A stretch of DNA of 64,000 nucleotides from Allodiplogaster sudhausi (taxonomy: Eukaryota; Nematoda; Chromadorea; Rhabditida; Diplogasteridae): the NCBI GenBank assembly GCA_945643635.1, contig CALZFC010000289.1:62001-126000 (forward strand), written 5' to 3'. Positions within the stretch are counted from its first letter, which is position 1. The number at the start of each line of letters is the position of its first letter. Shown here in pieces: positions 54,100 through 64,000 of this stretch. Both the position numbers and the translations under genes were made by a program. Below the pieces are notes generated by a model. It was not told where the DNA came from and did no database searches. It saw only the letters and a program-made list of their open reading frames with translations.

Positions 54100-54690
54100 T
54101 TGGACACAGAAGATATCACTTTGAGATAACCGACCGAAGGGGAGGGAAAGGGAGGGATGAAGAGAAGAAGCCATTTAGGATCACTGCTAGCACGATTTGT
54201 CCATTCGCGACTTGGTCACAGGGAGGTCCAACAACTTTTCTTATCTTTGAAGCACTTGTCGTCTGTGCTTCTTTCCATTAGCGCAAGGGAAGCTAATGGA
54301 AGGAAGCACATCACCCAGGGCCACAACGTAGAAGGGCCTCAACAGGAAAGAGAGCTTCTTTTTGACCAAACTGTAACTAAATTGCAACCAAATTTTAGCT
54401 AAATTGTAACCATTTTGTAATTAAATTGTAGCTAAGTAGAAAAATTTAGTTTGATCACACTTTGGTTGCAGTTTATTGTTAGTGATACAACTCATGAGGA
54501 CATTTTCAACAATAGGGAAATTTCTGGATTTAATATCTTCTTCAATCGATAGAGAAAATATTCCCTGTACAAGCGACAATGTACGACAGCCCGAACTACA
54601 ATCAATTCGTGTACGAGCTAAGTGGCGATTACATCTGGCACTGCCCGACCATTCCACAGAGCTTGCAGTGCACGTGCTGCAAGGAGGATT
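54100..54690. repeat. AACCAAATTGTA minisatellite family, copy 3
   Basis: It shares the core of copy 2, with an extra 30-bp insertion at 54,280-54,310 that forms a small inverted repeat (CTTCTTTCCATTAGC with GCTAATGGAAGGAAG). It continues into a segment (54,570-54,680) with an open plus frame YNQFVYELSGDYIWHCP, related to 48,940-49,010. The frame may be a relic of a gene captured by the repeat. 54,690-55,130 holds a lone family B end at about 54,828 and nothing else. Confidence 0.6.
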
Positions 54691-56089
54691 ATCACCGAAA
54701 AGTAATGCACGTTCGGATTACCTGCGAATTTATCGGCATCATTAATACTCTAGGCATAGCAGTAAATGACCAATTTTATCCCGCCGAACGTTCCGGCGAG
54801 CTGAGCAAGCTGTTTCAACACGCGTCATTAAAGGAGCACGAGACTCAACCGTTATCTTTTTTTTAAATTTCCTCATTATTCTATAACAGATACGGTCTCG
54901 CCCTTGTGTCATTCATGTTCCCCCCCCCCCTATTTTCTTCATGACAACGAGGCTAAGAAAATAGTGGAACGCTGCTATCCGGAGTGGACAGGAAAATAAA
55001 TGTGCACTAAGCATGTTCAGGTGGCTAGGATTCGCTAGATCCATTCCAATGAAAGAAGAAAGAAGGCGCTTCAATTGCAGTTCCCCACTTGGGGGTAACT
55101 ATCAATGGGGAGATCCGAGGTCACTCTATATTTAAAAAGGGACATCACACTGACACGAAGATCCCTGGTTGAACGACCACACCGTAGAAGAGAGATACAT
55201 ATGTGCATATATGGAGGAGATCCGCGGCCCTAGGCGACTGCCAGGCCTTTCCACTGTTCCTCCCAATACTAGCTGGAAGGCTCTTGAGGCCACCCTCTCC
55301 CCACAAGGTGGCTGAGCTGCCCTTGGGCCTCCGGGCCACGTATAAACTATACGAAGATTTGAGCGAACGTCGTAAAGCATTCGTTCTGTATTAGGACCAG
55401 TTGCAAATATTCGATGACTTTTAGACTTAATTACAAGACCATTAACGGTGCTTATTATGGTATTATTATTTTGTCGCAGGTTCTGAATCTGAAGAATTAT
55501 GCGGCTGTCTCATGTTCACGTTGCACCACTCGTCCGCCTTGTGGTATAGCCGATTTTTATTATCAACTACAAAACTCCAATTTCTTTTATGGCGGGAATT
55601 TGAAATTATACGGTTTTTCGTACTCTACTCAGACGTCATGTGACTACACCGAAAACGCCGCATCGCCGGAGCTGCGTCCGCGGCTTGAGCTGAGAAATAG
55701 AGCGAGAGTGCGTGAGAGAGAGAGAGAGCGAGAGAGAGAGAGTGAGAGAGTGCAATAGAAGTGACAGGCATATGTTCTGACGTGACAATATCCACATCCG
55801 CCCTAAGCTAACAACATTTCCATAATGTGTATCATTTCAAAATCTTTATTCATTTATCCGATAACTAAAGCTCCTATAATATTTTTCAGGAGAATGCATC
55901 TCAAAAGACTGTATTAAGATAGCACAATTGCTATCAGTATACTATGTATTTCTTCAACAACTCGTTGAAATTTCTCATCACTCAAATCGTCAATGACATA
56001 ATAAAATACATACATTCCACCTTAAAATGTCAGGATCCACGTCATAGACTACAGTAGCAATATGGTTCCATAATCACAAGATACCGTAT

Positions 56090-57776
56090 TCACAGGGTTG
56101 CAAGAAGCTCTTCTAGTGTGAGCACAACTGAAAAAGCGTTGGCCTGCGAATCTTCTCTCATCGAAATGAATTCCTCCAAGTTATGCTCGGTTTCATTTTC
56201 TTCACATTTCTCCGACTTCTTGACCGACGTGGCTATCGTATCACTAGTTGATGCAACCGTTTCCACAATAGAGGATACCGCATCTTTACTCGATTCTACC
56301 GTATTCCAAATGTCAGCTACTGGAGTCGCTTCTTCTGGGGTTACGGTACTTCTTATACTCTGGTGACCATCGATTACTGGCCATGGCGGAGGAGGCGACA
56401 GCCACGAGCCATCCGGACGACGCATGTGACGACGGTCTGAGCGGAAGTGGCAGAGGAAGGCCTAAGGGAGGAGAGAGAGATAGTGAAAGAGAAAGAGAGG
56501 AAAGTGAGAAAGAGAGAGACAGAGACAGAGACAAAGAGGTAGCTAGCAAGAGAGAGAGGGAGAGAGAGAGAGGAAGAGAGTGAGACAAAGAGGTAACTAG
56601 AGGGAGAGAGAGAAAGAGAGAAAACAGGCAAACTTGACGCAAATGATAAAACATTGCAAAAGCGCTAATATGGTACTTTTAAGAGATAATTTCCGGAAAT
56701 CTGAAAACTTGCCTCGAGAGGAATTCGGCGGAAGAGTGGCTTGAGGTCCGAATCGATCCCGCGTGGAAAGCACGAAGTGACGTAATCGGAGGCCGGGCAT
56801 GGGATGGAGAAACGAGTGTCCAGGTCGAAGATGAGGGCGGGCGAGCTGAGAGGAGAGTGATATCACAGATGTCTCATTGTCAGTGAGTCCTTTCCGTTCA
56901 AATACATAAAGGAACAAAAAAAAACATTTTTGAATCCTTAATCGCAAATTAACAAATTAAGATACAAAAAATTCCGGAGATTCGCTAACCCATCGATGGC
57001 TTCCTTGATTAAAATGACATGGTAATCCCATATGACACAGTCCTTAAATCGACCGTCGCCAGCAGTCTACAAATAGGCATGACTAGGAATGATTACTGAA
57101 GTTATTTGAAGGTGGATAATTTCAGAAGCTAATGAGCACAGAGTGAACAATTTAGCACATGCTCTTCATAATTCACATGTATCCACTTACAAAATATGTA
57201 ATAAGCACAGCTATTAATTAACCTGATGGAGTATGAGAACTCTCTTGTCATGATTCGATATGAAAAGAACGCTGAATGGAGCGGTGGAATGAGGAGAACC
57301 GGTCTTAAAAGATCTATTTGAATTTTTCTGAATTTTCTAGTCTCGTCTCTCTCTCAATCACATGCTCTCTCTCTCCCATCGGTCAGGCAAAAAGGGCGCG
57401 AATTCAAGCGTGAGTTTTTGACTCCTTTGAAAGACGCACAGCAATCTAAAGAAAAAGGGTTACAATAAGACAAAAAAGGATTTCAAGCTTTCAAAGAGGA
57501 AAATCGTTTTTACTCCTCGTTTTCTCCTGGTCTACTGTCTTCTAATTCTAGAAGGCCTGTTTGTTCGGGCGACGAAAGATTGAAAAGAATAAAAGGACTA
57601 CAGTAGACATCACAAACTAACTACCTTAAATATTACCTTGGAAGAGCCAGGAATAAAGAGTACTGTAATGGGAATACACGAACCGAAAGAGACGCGCCCA
57701 TTAGATACACGTTCTCCTCACAGAAACATGCTTGGTAGCGGAAGCCGTGGCGGGAGACTGCCGACTCTTCAGTCAT
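56090..57776 (-). CDS. ntaq1: Protein N-terminal glutamine amidohydrolase (NTAQ1), intact
   Basis: Converts N-terminal Gln of proteins to Glu, the first step of the Arg/N-degron pathway for N-terminal Gln. Five exons (57,684-57,776; 57,223-57,303; 56,990-57,066; 56,713-56,845; 56,090-56,461) join in frame to 251 residues. Seen: ACFCEENVYL with catalytic Cys19, SVLFISNHDKRVLILHQ, VIWDYHVIL with His74, LIFDLDTRF with Asp91, FRSDRRHMRRPDGSWLSPPP and a terminal NLEEFISM and EELL. The spacing of CEENV to FIS equals that of the human enzyme. Between residues 159 and 221 lies a Ser/Thr/Glu-rich insert of about 63 residues absent from the 205-residue human protein. The exon 4 donor is GC (GAG then gcaagt). 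A decayed duplicate of the last exon lies at 44.9-45.7 kb. Confidence 0.92.
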
Positions 57777-58137
57777 GGTCGATCTGTTATGAGGGAATCG
57801 ACCCAGGGAAGTTCGCGAGAGCGAGAGAGAGAGAGACAGAGAAAGAGAGAGAAAGAGACAGTGAGAGAGAGATAGAGAGGAAGAGAAAGTGAGAGAGAGA
57901 TAGAGAAAGAGACAGTGAGAAAGAGACACAGAGAGAGAAATAGATATACAGGAGAGAGAAAGTACTCTGGTACTCTGACTTACCCCTAATAATACCGAAT
58001 TGAGACCTAACGAGGTCTCATTCGAGTATCGTCTTCACTAGTAACGGATCAAAAATACGTCGTAAGGCTTCAAAATCGGCTCATTAGGAGTCAATTTCAA
58101 ATTATTAGGAAAATGCAGAAATTCATTATCATGGTGT

Positions 58138-58232
58138 TTCAAAAACTTACAAAACGCTTTCTAGTGGGATAAATCAATCAAATTTAGTATTTGATTGATT
58201 TATCCCACTAGAAAACGTTCCGTAAGTTTTCA
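58138..58232. repeat. Near-perfect hairpin, about 40-bp arms, 5-nt loop
   Basis: CTAGTGGGATAAATCAATC and GATTGATTTATCCCACTAG pair exactly, extending outwards with few mismatches to AACTTAC and GTAAGTT; the loop is TTAGT. It lies between NTAQ1 and the upstream minus-strand exons. It could be a young MITE or an RNA hairpin. Confidence 0.85.
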
Positions 58233-58351
58233 AATGATACAAGTACACATATGAATTCACATCCAAGTTACACGAGCTAGCAAACATAATTTTCAAGTGA
58301 TACATGTACTATCAAAAGAGCACAAAACTACATAACTTCCATGTTCCTGAC

Positions 58352-58691
58352 CGACGAAGATACGCGACGAGGCGGGGAAGATTCCCTGGGCACGGCGGTC
58401 GGCGCACGAAGACTCTAACTTTCTGGCTCCTGCGCAATCGTGCAGCCTGATCGAGCGCATCGCGCACCAAAGCAAGGCGGTGGGGCGACGCAAACCAGAG
58501 CGCTTTCTGAAAACAACAACTAACATAAAAACAAAATCTACTTCTAAAACAAAAGTGAAAGAAAAAGCCAGCGTTGAACTCAAATTTCTAAAGTGAAGAG
58601 CTTTCAACCGAAGTAAGAATTCTCTTACCGTATATACGGCACTACCCACACCAAAAGCCTTGAGATTTACGAATGCCTTGACTAGGCGCAT
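58352..58691 (-). CDS. Two 5' exons of a small unidentified protein
   Basis: Exon 58,629-58,691 starts with ATG and reads MRLVKAFVNLKAFGVGSAVY plus T, ending at gtaaga. After a 122-nt intron with a clean GTTTTCAG acceptor, exon 2 (to about 58,352) continues in phase as KALWFASPHRLALVRDALDR and on to ASSRIFVG before a possible gtcagg donor. The short N-terminal membrane-like segment with GVGSAVY faintly recalls the MICOS subunit Mic13/QIL1, but this is speculative. The remaining exons were not found. Confidence 0.45.
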
Positions 58692-59256
58692 CGGAATATT
58701 ATTTGGCCTCAATTGGCCTCAATTCTCTATGAGATGTTATTAGGCGTAAGTCAGATTACCAGAGTAAGAGACAGAGGGAGAGAGAAAGAGATGGAGGGAG
58801 AGATATATAGAGATATACATGAGAGAGGAAGTAAGCGACTGAGAGAAAAAAGGAGAGAAATTGGTAAGGTGAGAGAGGAAGTGAGAGAAGGAGATTGCAC
58901 GAAGAAATTATGAAACCCAATCATGAAAGGTTTACTTTAAAGCAAGTACCTTCGTTAGCCTCATACCTTTCGCACTTAAAAACATGTAGAACTATTCACA
59001 ACAAGAATAAAAATATTTATCGGAAACGGCAGATAATAATATTTATAAAGGAGCAACCCGCTCATAATGCAACAGTATAACGAGAATACGAAGAGCTTTC
59101 CAAAAACAATATAAAAATCAATCGAATTTGAAAAGTAGGCAATAGTATTCCGTATCAAGGCAACAAAGTGTAGAGAAGTATGTAAAAAAAATGTAAGCTA
59201 ATCTTAAAAGTGAGGCAATTCTATTGACTACCAAAAGGTTAGGAGTTGCTCGCTAA

Positions 59257-61771
59257 TTACACATCCAGTTGAACCTTCTGATCACTCGTTGCCGTGTCGA
59301 GGTAAGGGCGGATCACAGGGTAGAGCTCCTATAAGAGTAACATTTATACATAACTGAAAACAAGACCAGTTTTAAATAAAAGTTATGACATTGCTATCTT
59401 CGAATCTTTACGTTAAAATTTTTTAAATAAAAGGTCTATTTGAACCATTCTGACCAGTCAGGAATAAAAATGAGAACCTTTTCAAGGAATGTCAGTGCCT
59501 GGGAACGAGCGCGTCCCGCGAATGAGAGTGGATCGGAAACCAAGGCCAGAATCGATTCCCGCACCTGATTAAAATCAAGTCTTTTTTTAATCTTTATTAG
59601 ACTTTAAAATCTAGTTTAATAGCGTATCATAATCTTGCAGCTATTTTGATTGAGCTCATCACCATAAAGACAATATTCTGCGGAAAATATTACAGAAAAA
59701 ATAAAAAGAGAGTAAGTTAATTTACCAGACCCAAAAAATTCATAGTAAGCCCACAAAAAGAAAAAAAAAATTTTTTTTTCACTATCTTTTAAAAACAAAT
59801 CAAATGTAATATGTTTATGCATGATAATAGTTGACATCCAAAGCGAATATCCCTAAATAGTAACCAATATCTAACCGGGTCAAAGAAGTCGTCAGCCAGG
59901 ACATCTTCCATTCTCACGGGCACTCCTTCTGCTTCTTGCTTTGCTCGGAATCTCAGTGAAGTCTCGCGAATAAACTCGTGTGCCTAAGGAAATGTTTTCT
60001 TAAAGTCATTGTAGAGCTATAGCTTTAGGTTGAGATGACTAAACTAATGATTGCACTAAACATTAGCATATAAAAGATAATACCACGCATTTATTATTTA
60101 GTTGAAAAACAATAGAATATTTTTTAATCTTTCGACAAGTTGGGTAATCTGGCATTAAAAATTGTTTTTGAGAGCTCTCTCGACAAGCACAGAAATCTGA
60201 CTAAAAATATATGTAATAGTTAGGAATCGACACGACAATTTACAGTATTCTCTGACCTTTTGTCGGTCAACTCCAGTCTGGGTGAGCTGCATGAGTGCCT
60301 TCTCCAATCCGAGGAAGGGCAGCTCTCTTCGAACTGCCATCGCGACTGCTTCGGCAGGGAACGTTAGTCCTTCGAAGATGTTCTGCAATGAGTTACACCT
60401 TCATTCCTTAATCACAGGCCGGCCTTTATATAGCAATTTTCACATTTTTTTTAACATTAAAGCTTTTTTTCATCGAAAAATCCCTCAATTTTGACAGAAA
60501 TTCCATTTAACTTGTGACTACGACGCTATTGCAATTTCGACATCTTTCTCTACTGATCTCTCTTTTTTTCTAGATCTACACAGCTGTCCACAGCTGTCTC
60601 TTGTTCAACATGGCAAATGAAGTAGACATGAAAAAGAGTCTTCCATTCCAGCTGTACCAGCACTGGCTAGCACCCCATTCCAATCCGACACGCTAACAAT
60701 AGTAAGCTATAGCGACTAAAGGACTTAGGAATCGTTATTACTTATCATTGCTGATGCAATTATTCAAGATATACGAAAATATTTCTTAAATAATACCACC
60801 CTAAAATAAAAAATTTCTATCTCAGGCACTTTAATAGGAAGTTATCATTTCTTCTTGCATTCTCTCTCTCCCATCTCTGTCTTTCCTTCGCGCTCTCTCT
60901 CCCATCCTGTCTCATCTCTCTCCTTCATTCTCTCTCTCTCCCATCCTGCCTCATCTCTCTCACTCTCTCTCTCTCTCTCTCTCACAGACAGACTCCGACC
61001 CTCGAACCAGCTTGCTAAACATTGACAAGTCATCCGAAGAACAAGAACATGACTTCTCTGTTTGCCTGTCTGGATATCCCTGTGTTTGCAGGGAGAACAT
61101 CACATTTACCATGTTTTTACAGGGTCATCCACTAAAATGTAGTCGGAGACAGAAAATGTGCTTTTTCTCTCTTTCCCCCATTCTCCGAACTATATTATAG
61201 TATCACGTTCCCGGAGCCAAAAAGAAGCACAATTGTAAATTAACTTTTTTCCCAAATAAGTTCTTTTCTGCTCGGTGCTCCACTGTTTGTCCCTTCTCGC
61301 GTCATTTTGCAACAAGCTCTGCAGATTCCTTTTGCACAGCTATAATTCATCATATCGTGGGTGGGACGGTGTCCTAAATGGCCACTAAAATAGCCATTTC
61401 ACGGATTTCGAAACCAATTCCGACCTCCACGTGAGCTAAGTTTTGACTCTTTTGTATACACAGGTGTTAGCAGTCCGATGATCTATGATGACTGCATAAA
61501 TCATACCAATTCTGCATCCACCCAATATGAAGGCCACTACCAACGAACACCTGGCTTCTTTTGCAGTTCGGCATCCACATGGCATAGCACACTATCACAT
61601 TCTTTTGGACTCACGTTTTCTCTAATTCTCCGCTCCCTAATTACATACCCTATATTTAACCATTTCACCCTCTCCTTCTCTATCTTTTCATCTCTCGCCC
61701 TCATTCAATGTCTCACTCCTTCCCGCTTACTCTCTATCCCTCTCTCTCTCTTTCCCTCCTATCTCTCTCTT

Positions 61772-61803
<32 letters not shown>

Positions 61804-64000
61804 CTCTCCCACCTGAAGAGTAAGCAGGATGGCTTCTGTCTCCAGTAGTGCATCCGGCAAGAACATCCTCCTAGCCGCAGAGTCATCGAGAGTTCTCTCC
61901 AATCCTTGGTCTGCGAAGGTGTCCAAAGCTGTCTGAAACGATGTACTGATTATCTCGTAAATGATTATCGCTCAAACTCGTTTTCTTACAGTAGTTAATT
62001 TTTTTTAAAGCGTTGAATTTTACTGCTAAAAACAGGCAAAAAGTGGAAACAATCTCCTCCTTTCCTCTCTTTCTTTCTCTCTCTCCCTCCAACCTCCCTC
62101 TCTCTCTCTCTCTCTCCTCTTGCCTGATTCTTCGCGATGAGAGTCTTGGCAATGCTGCACACTCTCTCGCACTTCATGGGATTCCGCTTGTATGGCATGG
62201 CGGACGAGCCAATCTGAGAAGACTCGAACGGCTCTTGGAGCTCTCCGAATCCCTGAGAAAATATCGAGTTGGAATTAATAACTGCAATTAAATAATAACA
62301 TTGAAAATGTATTCAAAAATATTCTTTCCTTTCTACAAAATATTTATTATCCTTTTTCCCACAATTCCTCCCCAAATTTCTGCCCTTCTCCCTCATCTCT
62401 TATTAATAGTCTAGGTTGACAATCTATTAAAAAGGCCTTGGCAATATTCCTCAAGTACCAAAGAGGCCGAGCCCGGCCCGGCCCGTTGCAAAATTGGCGG
62501 GTCCGGGCCCATATATTGAAGGTAGGGCCCGGCCCGGCGCGCTTGCCACCCGGGCCCGGCCCGCGTTTTGTAAACTTGGCCCGGGCCGGCCCGGGCTGGG
62601 TCCGGGCCTTACAGAACATGGTGCAGGACGCTAATAGTGCACTAAAAAACGCCGCGCCACCTTGTTTTAATGACATTTGTCGTGTTGCTATTTAACAACA
62701 ATAAATTTAGAATGGAGGACCAAAAAACAGAATGTAGTTTAACTATACGATAAATCTCCGATGTTATATCCACGGCGGAAATTGTATTTATGAATCGCAA
62801 TATTTATTTCTATGCTACTTTAAGTTAATAAACATATAATATGATAAAAAATACACCCCAAAATCTACAGGAATATGTATATTACGGTTTTGCTATCCCA
62901 TGAAAGCAGGCCCGGCCCGCGAGGAAATTTACGGGCCGGGGCCCAGCCCGCCTTAATATTTTTATCCACGGCCCGGCCCGAGCCGGGCCCGCAGTTGAAA
63001 GGGCCCGGCCCACAAGGAAGGCGGGCCGGCCCGGGCCTGGTTTTGGCCATCCCTGGCAACAACACATCTAGAGAATGGACGTGTCTAAAGATAGAAACCA
63101 GGTGAGAAAAAACCGAGCAAAGTACACAACAATCATATATATATATATAAACTTTCAAATGTCAAAGAAAACACCAAGAGCCTATAATAGCGTAGACACT
63201 GGGAGAAGTCTACGAGAATTGTGCTGCAATTGAACTATCAGAGAACAACAGAAAGCTCATTTCTATACTTTCAAAAGCATGGAAACCCCCCTATAACGCA
63301 GAGCGGGATATATAATACGAAATCCAAAAAAAATCTTCCTCAGTATAACTTTTTCTAATTAAGCATTTTCATATACGATTAAAACTAAATATACTAAAGT
63401 CAAGACAGGGTTGTACTTGAAAAGTATTAAAGTAATACTTTCTCTTCGTCATTGTTACCTGAAGCACTCGAATGTCATGGCAGATCTTTTTCGCAGCCGC
63501 TCCAAACACGGTGAGCGCACTGATGAGTTGGACATCCTCAATGAATACAATTTTCACTTCAATTCTTTAATCTAAGGCAGTTTAAGAACGCAAATAAATT
63601 TTTTTTTTATAAATGTTTACAACAGATTTTTTTTTCTAGAATTTATACAGTATATCAGGGCGAATCAACTGCCCACAGTATACCTCATACAGTATACCTG
63701 CTGTCGTGTGTATGTTTGCCCGGTGATAGTAAAGCGTCGCGAGAATCCAGCCTTTGCAGTTACGAGGTCATCCAGTTGCTCGACCTGAAACAGCAAAAAC
63801 AACCATAGGAGACAAATATATATCAAAAAATAATCGATTCGAGTAAAACAAAACCAGCATTAAAGTCATAACTAAAAAAAAGGCTCCTTCTATACCGTAC
63901 TCCTACAACTGATCACTTCATTCCTTTCGAGACCCACCTTGTCCTCATCTCCTTCGAAGAGTGTTAAAAAGGAGTCTTGCGTTCCGGTCGCGCCTTTGAT
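59257..64000 (-). CDS. adsl-1: Adenylosuccinate lyase (C-terminal 289 residues; continues beyond window)
   Basis: Purine synthesis enzyme that cleaves SAICAR and adenylosuccinate, releasing fumarate. Nine exons are in frame: 63,938 to the window edge, 63,698-63,784, about 63,460-63,536, 62,124-62,252, 61,813-61,932, 60,257-60,382, 59,876-59,983, 59,478-59,564 and 59,257-59,328. Seen: [47 protein letters not shown], then the superfamily signature loop [11 protein letters not shown] in exon 4, [32 protein letters not shown] and a final [10 protein letters not shown]. No lesion is seen. The intron after AKNQ starts with GC (gcaaga). The N-terminal part lies outside the window. Introns contain (CT)n tracts and two GGCCCG elements. 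Confidence 0.93.
60573..60698 (+). other. Possible foreign exon inside an ADSL intron, opposite strand
   Basis: After a strong acceptor (CTCTTTTTTTCTAG) the plus strand reads [20 protein letters not shown], then [20 protein letters not shown] and a stop. It looks like the last exon of a gene nested in, or inserted into, the ADSL intron. No partner exon or family was found, so the coding call is weak. Confidence 0.25.
62455..62615. mobile_element. GGCCCG-rich element, copy 2 (ADSL intron)
   Basis: Overlapping GGCCCGGCCCG motifs alternate with a short AT-rich centre, as at 225-360. It is non-coding; the Gly/Pro/Arg frames here are artefacts. Confidence 0.6.
62900..63052. mobile_element. GGCCCG-rich element, copy 3 (ADSL intron)
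   Basis: Same motif family, ending with GGGCCTGGTTTTGGCCATCC followed by CTGG, which complements the GGATGGCCA start of copy 1. Two copies 280 bp apart in one intron may be the two ends of a single element with a non-coding middle (62,616-62,899). Confidence 0.6.

Noticed and set aside
58352..58691. Firm assignment of the two-exon frame to MICOS subunit Mic13/QIL1.
   Set aside because: Only a short N-terminal membrane-like segment is reminiscent; no diagnostic residues could be verified, so the gene is left unnamed.
62438..63158. Gly/Pro/Arg-rich frames in the ADSL intron.
   Set aside because: They arise from GGCCCG motifs of mobile elements and appear on both strands.

Overview
This is nuclear DNA of a nematode. 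The strongest evidence is three copies of major sperm protein (MSP) coding sequence, a family confined to nematodes, together with a DUF229 sulfatase-like gene of the nematode type, a DKF-1-like protein kinase D, short introns of about 45-50 nt and gypsy-type integrase remnants. Genus cannot be fixed from the sequence. I see no bacterial gene, operon or CRISPR array. The DNA is packed with (CT)n/(GA)n microsatellites and with TTAA-flanked miniature transposons.

Left part (1-30 kb): every recognisable gene is damaged. In order these are a DUF229 gene with a frameshifting deletion (2.3-5.1 kb), a coiled-coil exon, three exon-like blocks whose intron holds a 7.2 kb giant inverted-repeat element (7,268-14,438), a head-to-head pair of MSP pseudogenes (15.8-17.4 kb), a gypsy integrase remnant (20.6-21.1 kb), a third MSP exon inside a segmental duplication (23.8 kb), a C-terminal fragment of the proteasome subunit Rpn1 (24.5-26.0 kb), a 1 kb inverted-repeat element, an unidentified terminal exon (27.2 kb) and a ten-exon phospholipid scramblase pseudogene (28.2-30.0 kb).

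Right part (34-64 kb): the recognisable minus-strand genes are intact. A 21-exon protein kinase D of DKF-1 type (34.4-40.9 kb, 738 codons) carries a tRNA-Ala(CGC) in one intron. The N-terminal glutamine amidohydrolase NTAQ1 (56.1-57.8 kb, 251 codons) keeps its Cys-His-Asp triad. Adenylosuccinate lyase (59.3 kb to beyond 64.0 kb) keeps its signature loop. I followed the frame through all 32 of their internal introns. Five use GC-AG splice sites, and in two kinase introns the end of a miniature transposon supplies the 3' splice site. Between kinase and NTAQ1 lie a microsatellite-saturated stretch (41-45 kb), a degraded duplicate of the NTAQ1/ADSL region interrupted by a LINE that is itself interrupted by a TTAA element (45-48 kb), and an area of recent repeats with one candidate secreted-protein gene (48-56 kb).

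The recognised genes do not form one pathway. They are housekeeping or signalling genes embedded in mobile DNA. The features most worth follow-up are the giant foldback element, the TTAA elements acting as splice acceptors, the high share of GC-AG introns, and the contrast between broken genes on the left and intact genes on the right.
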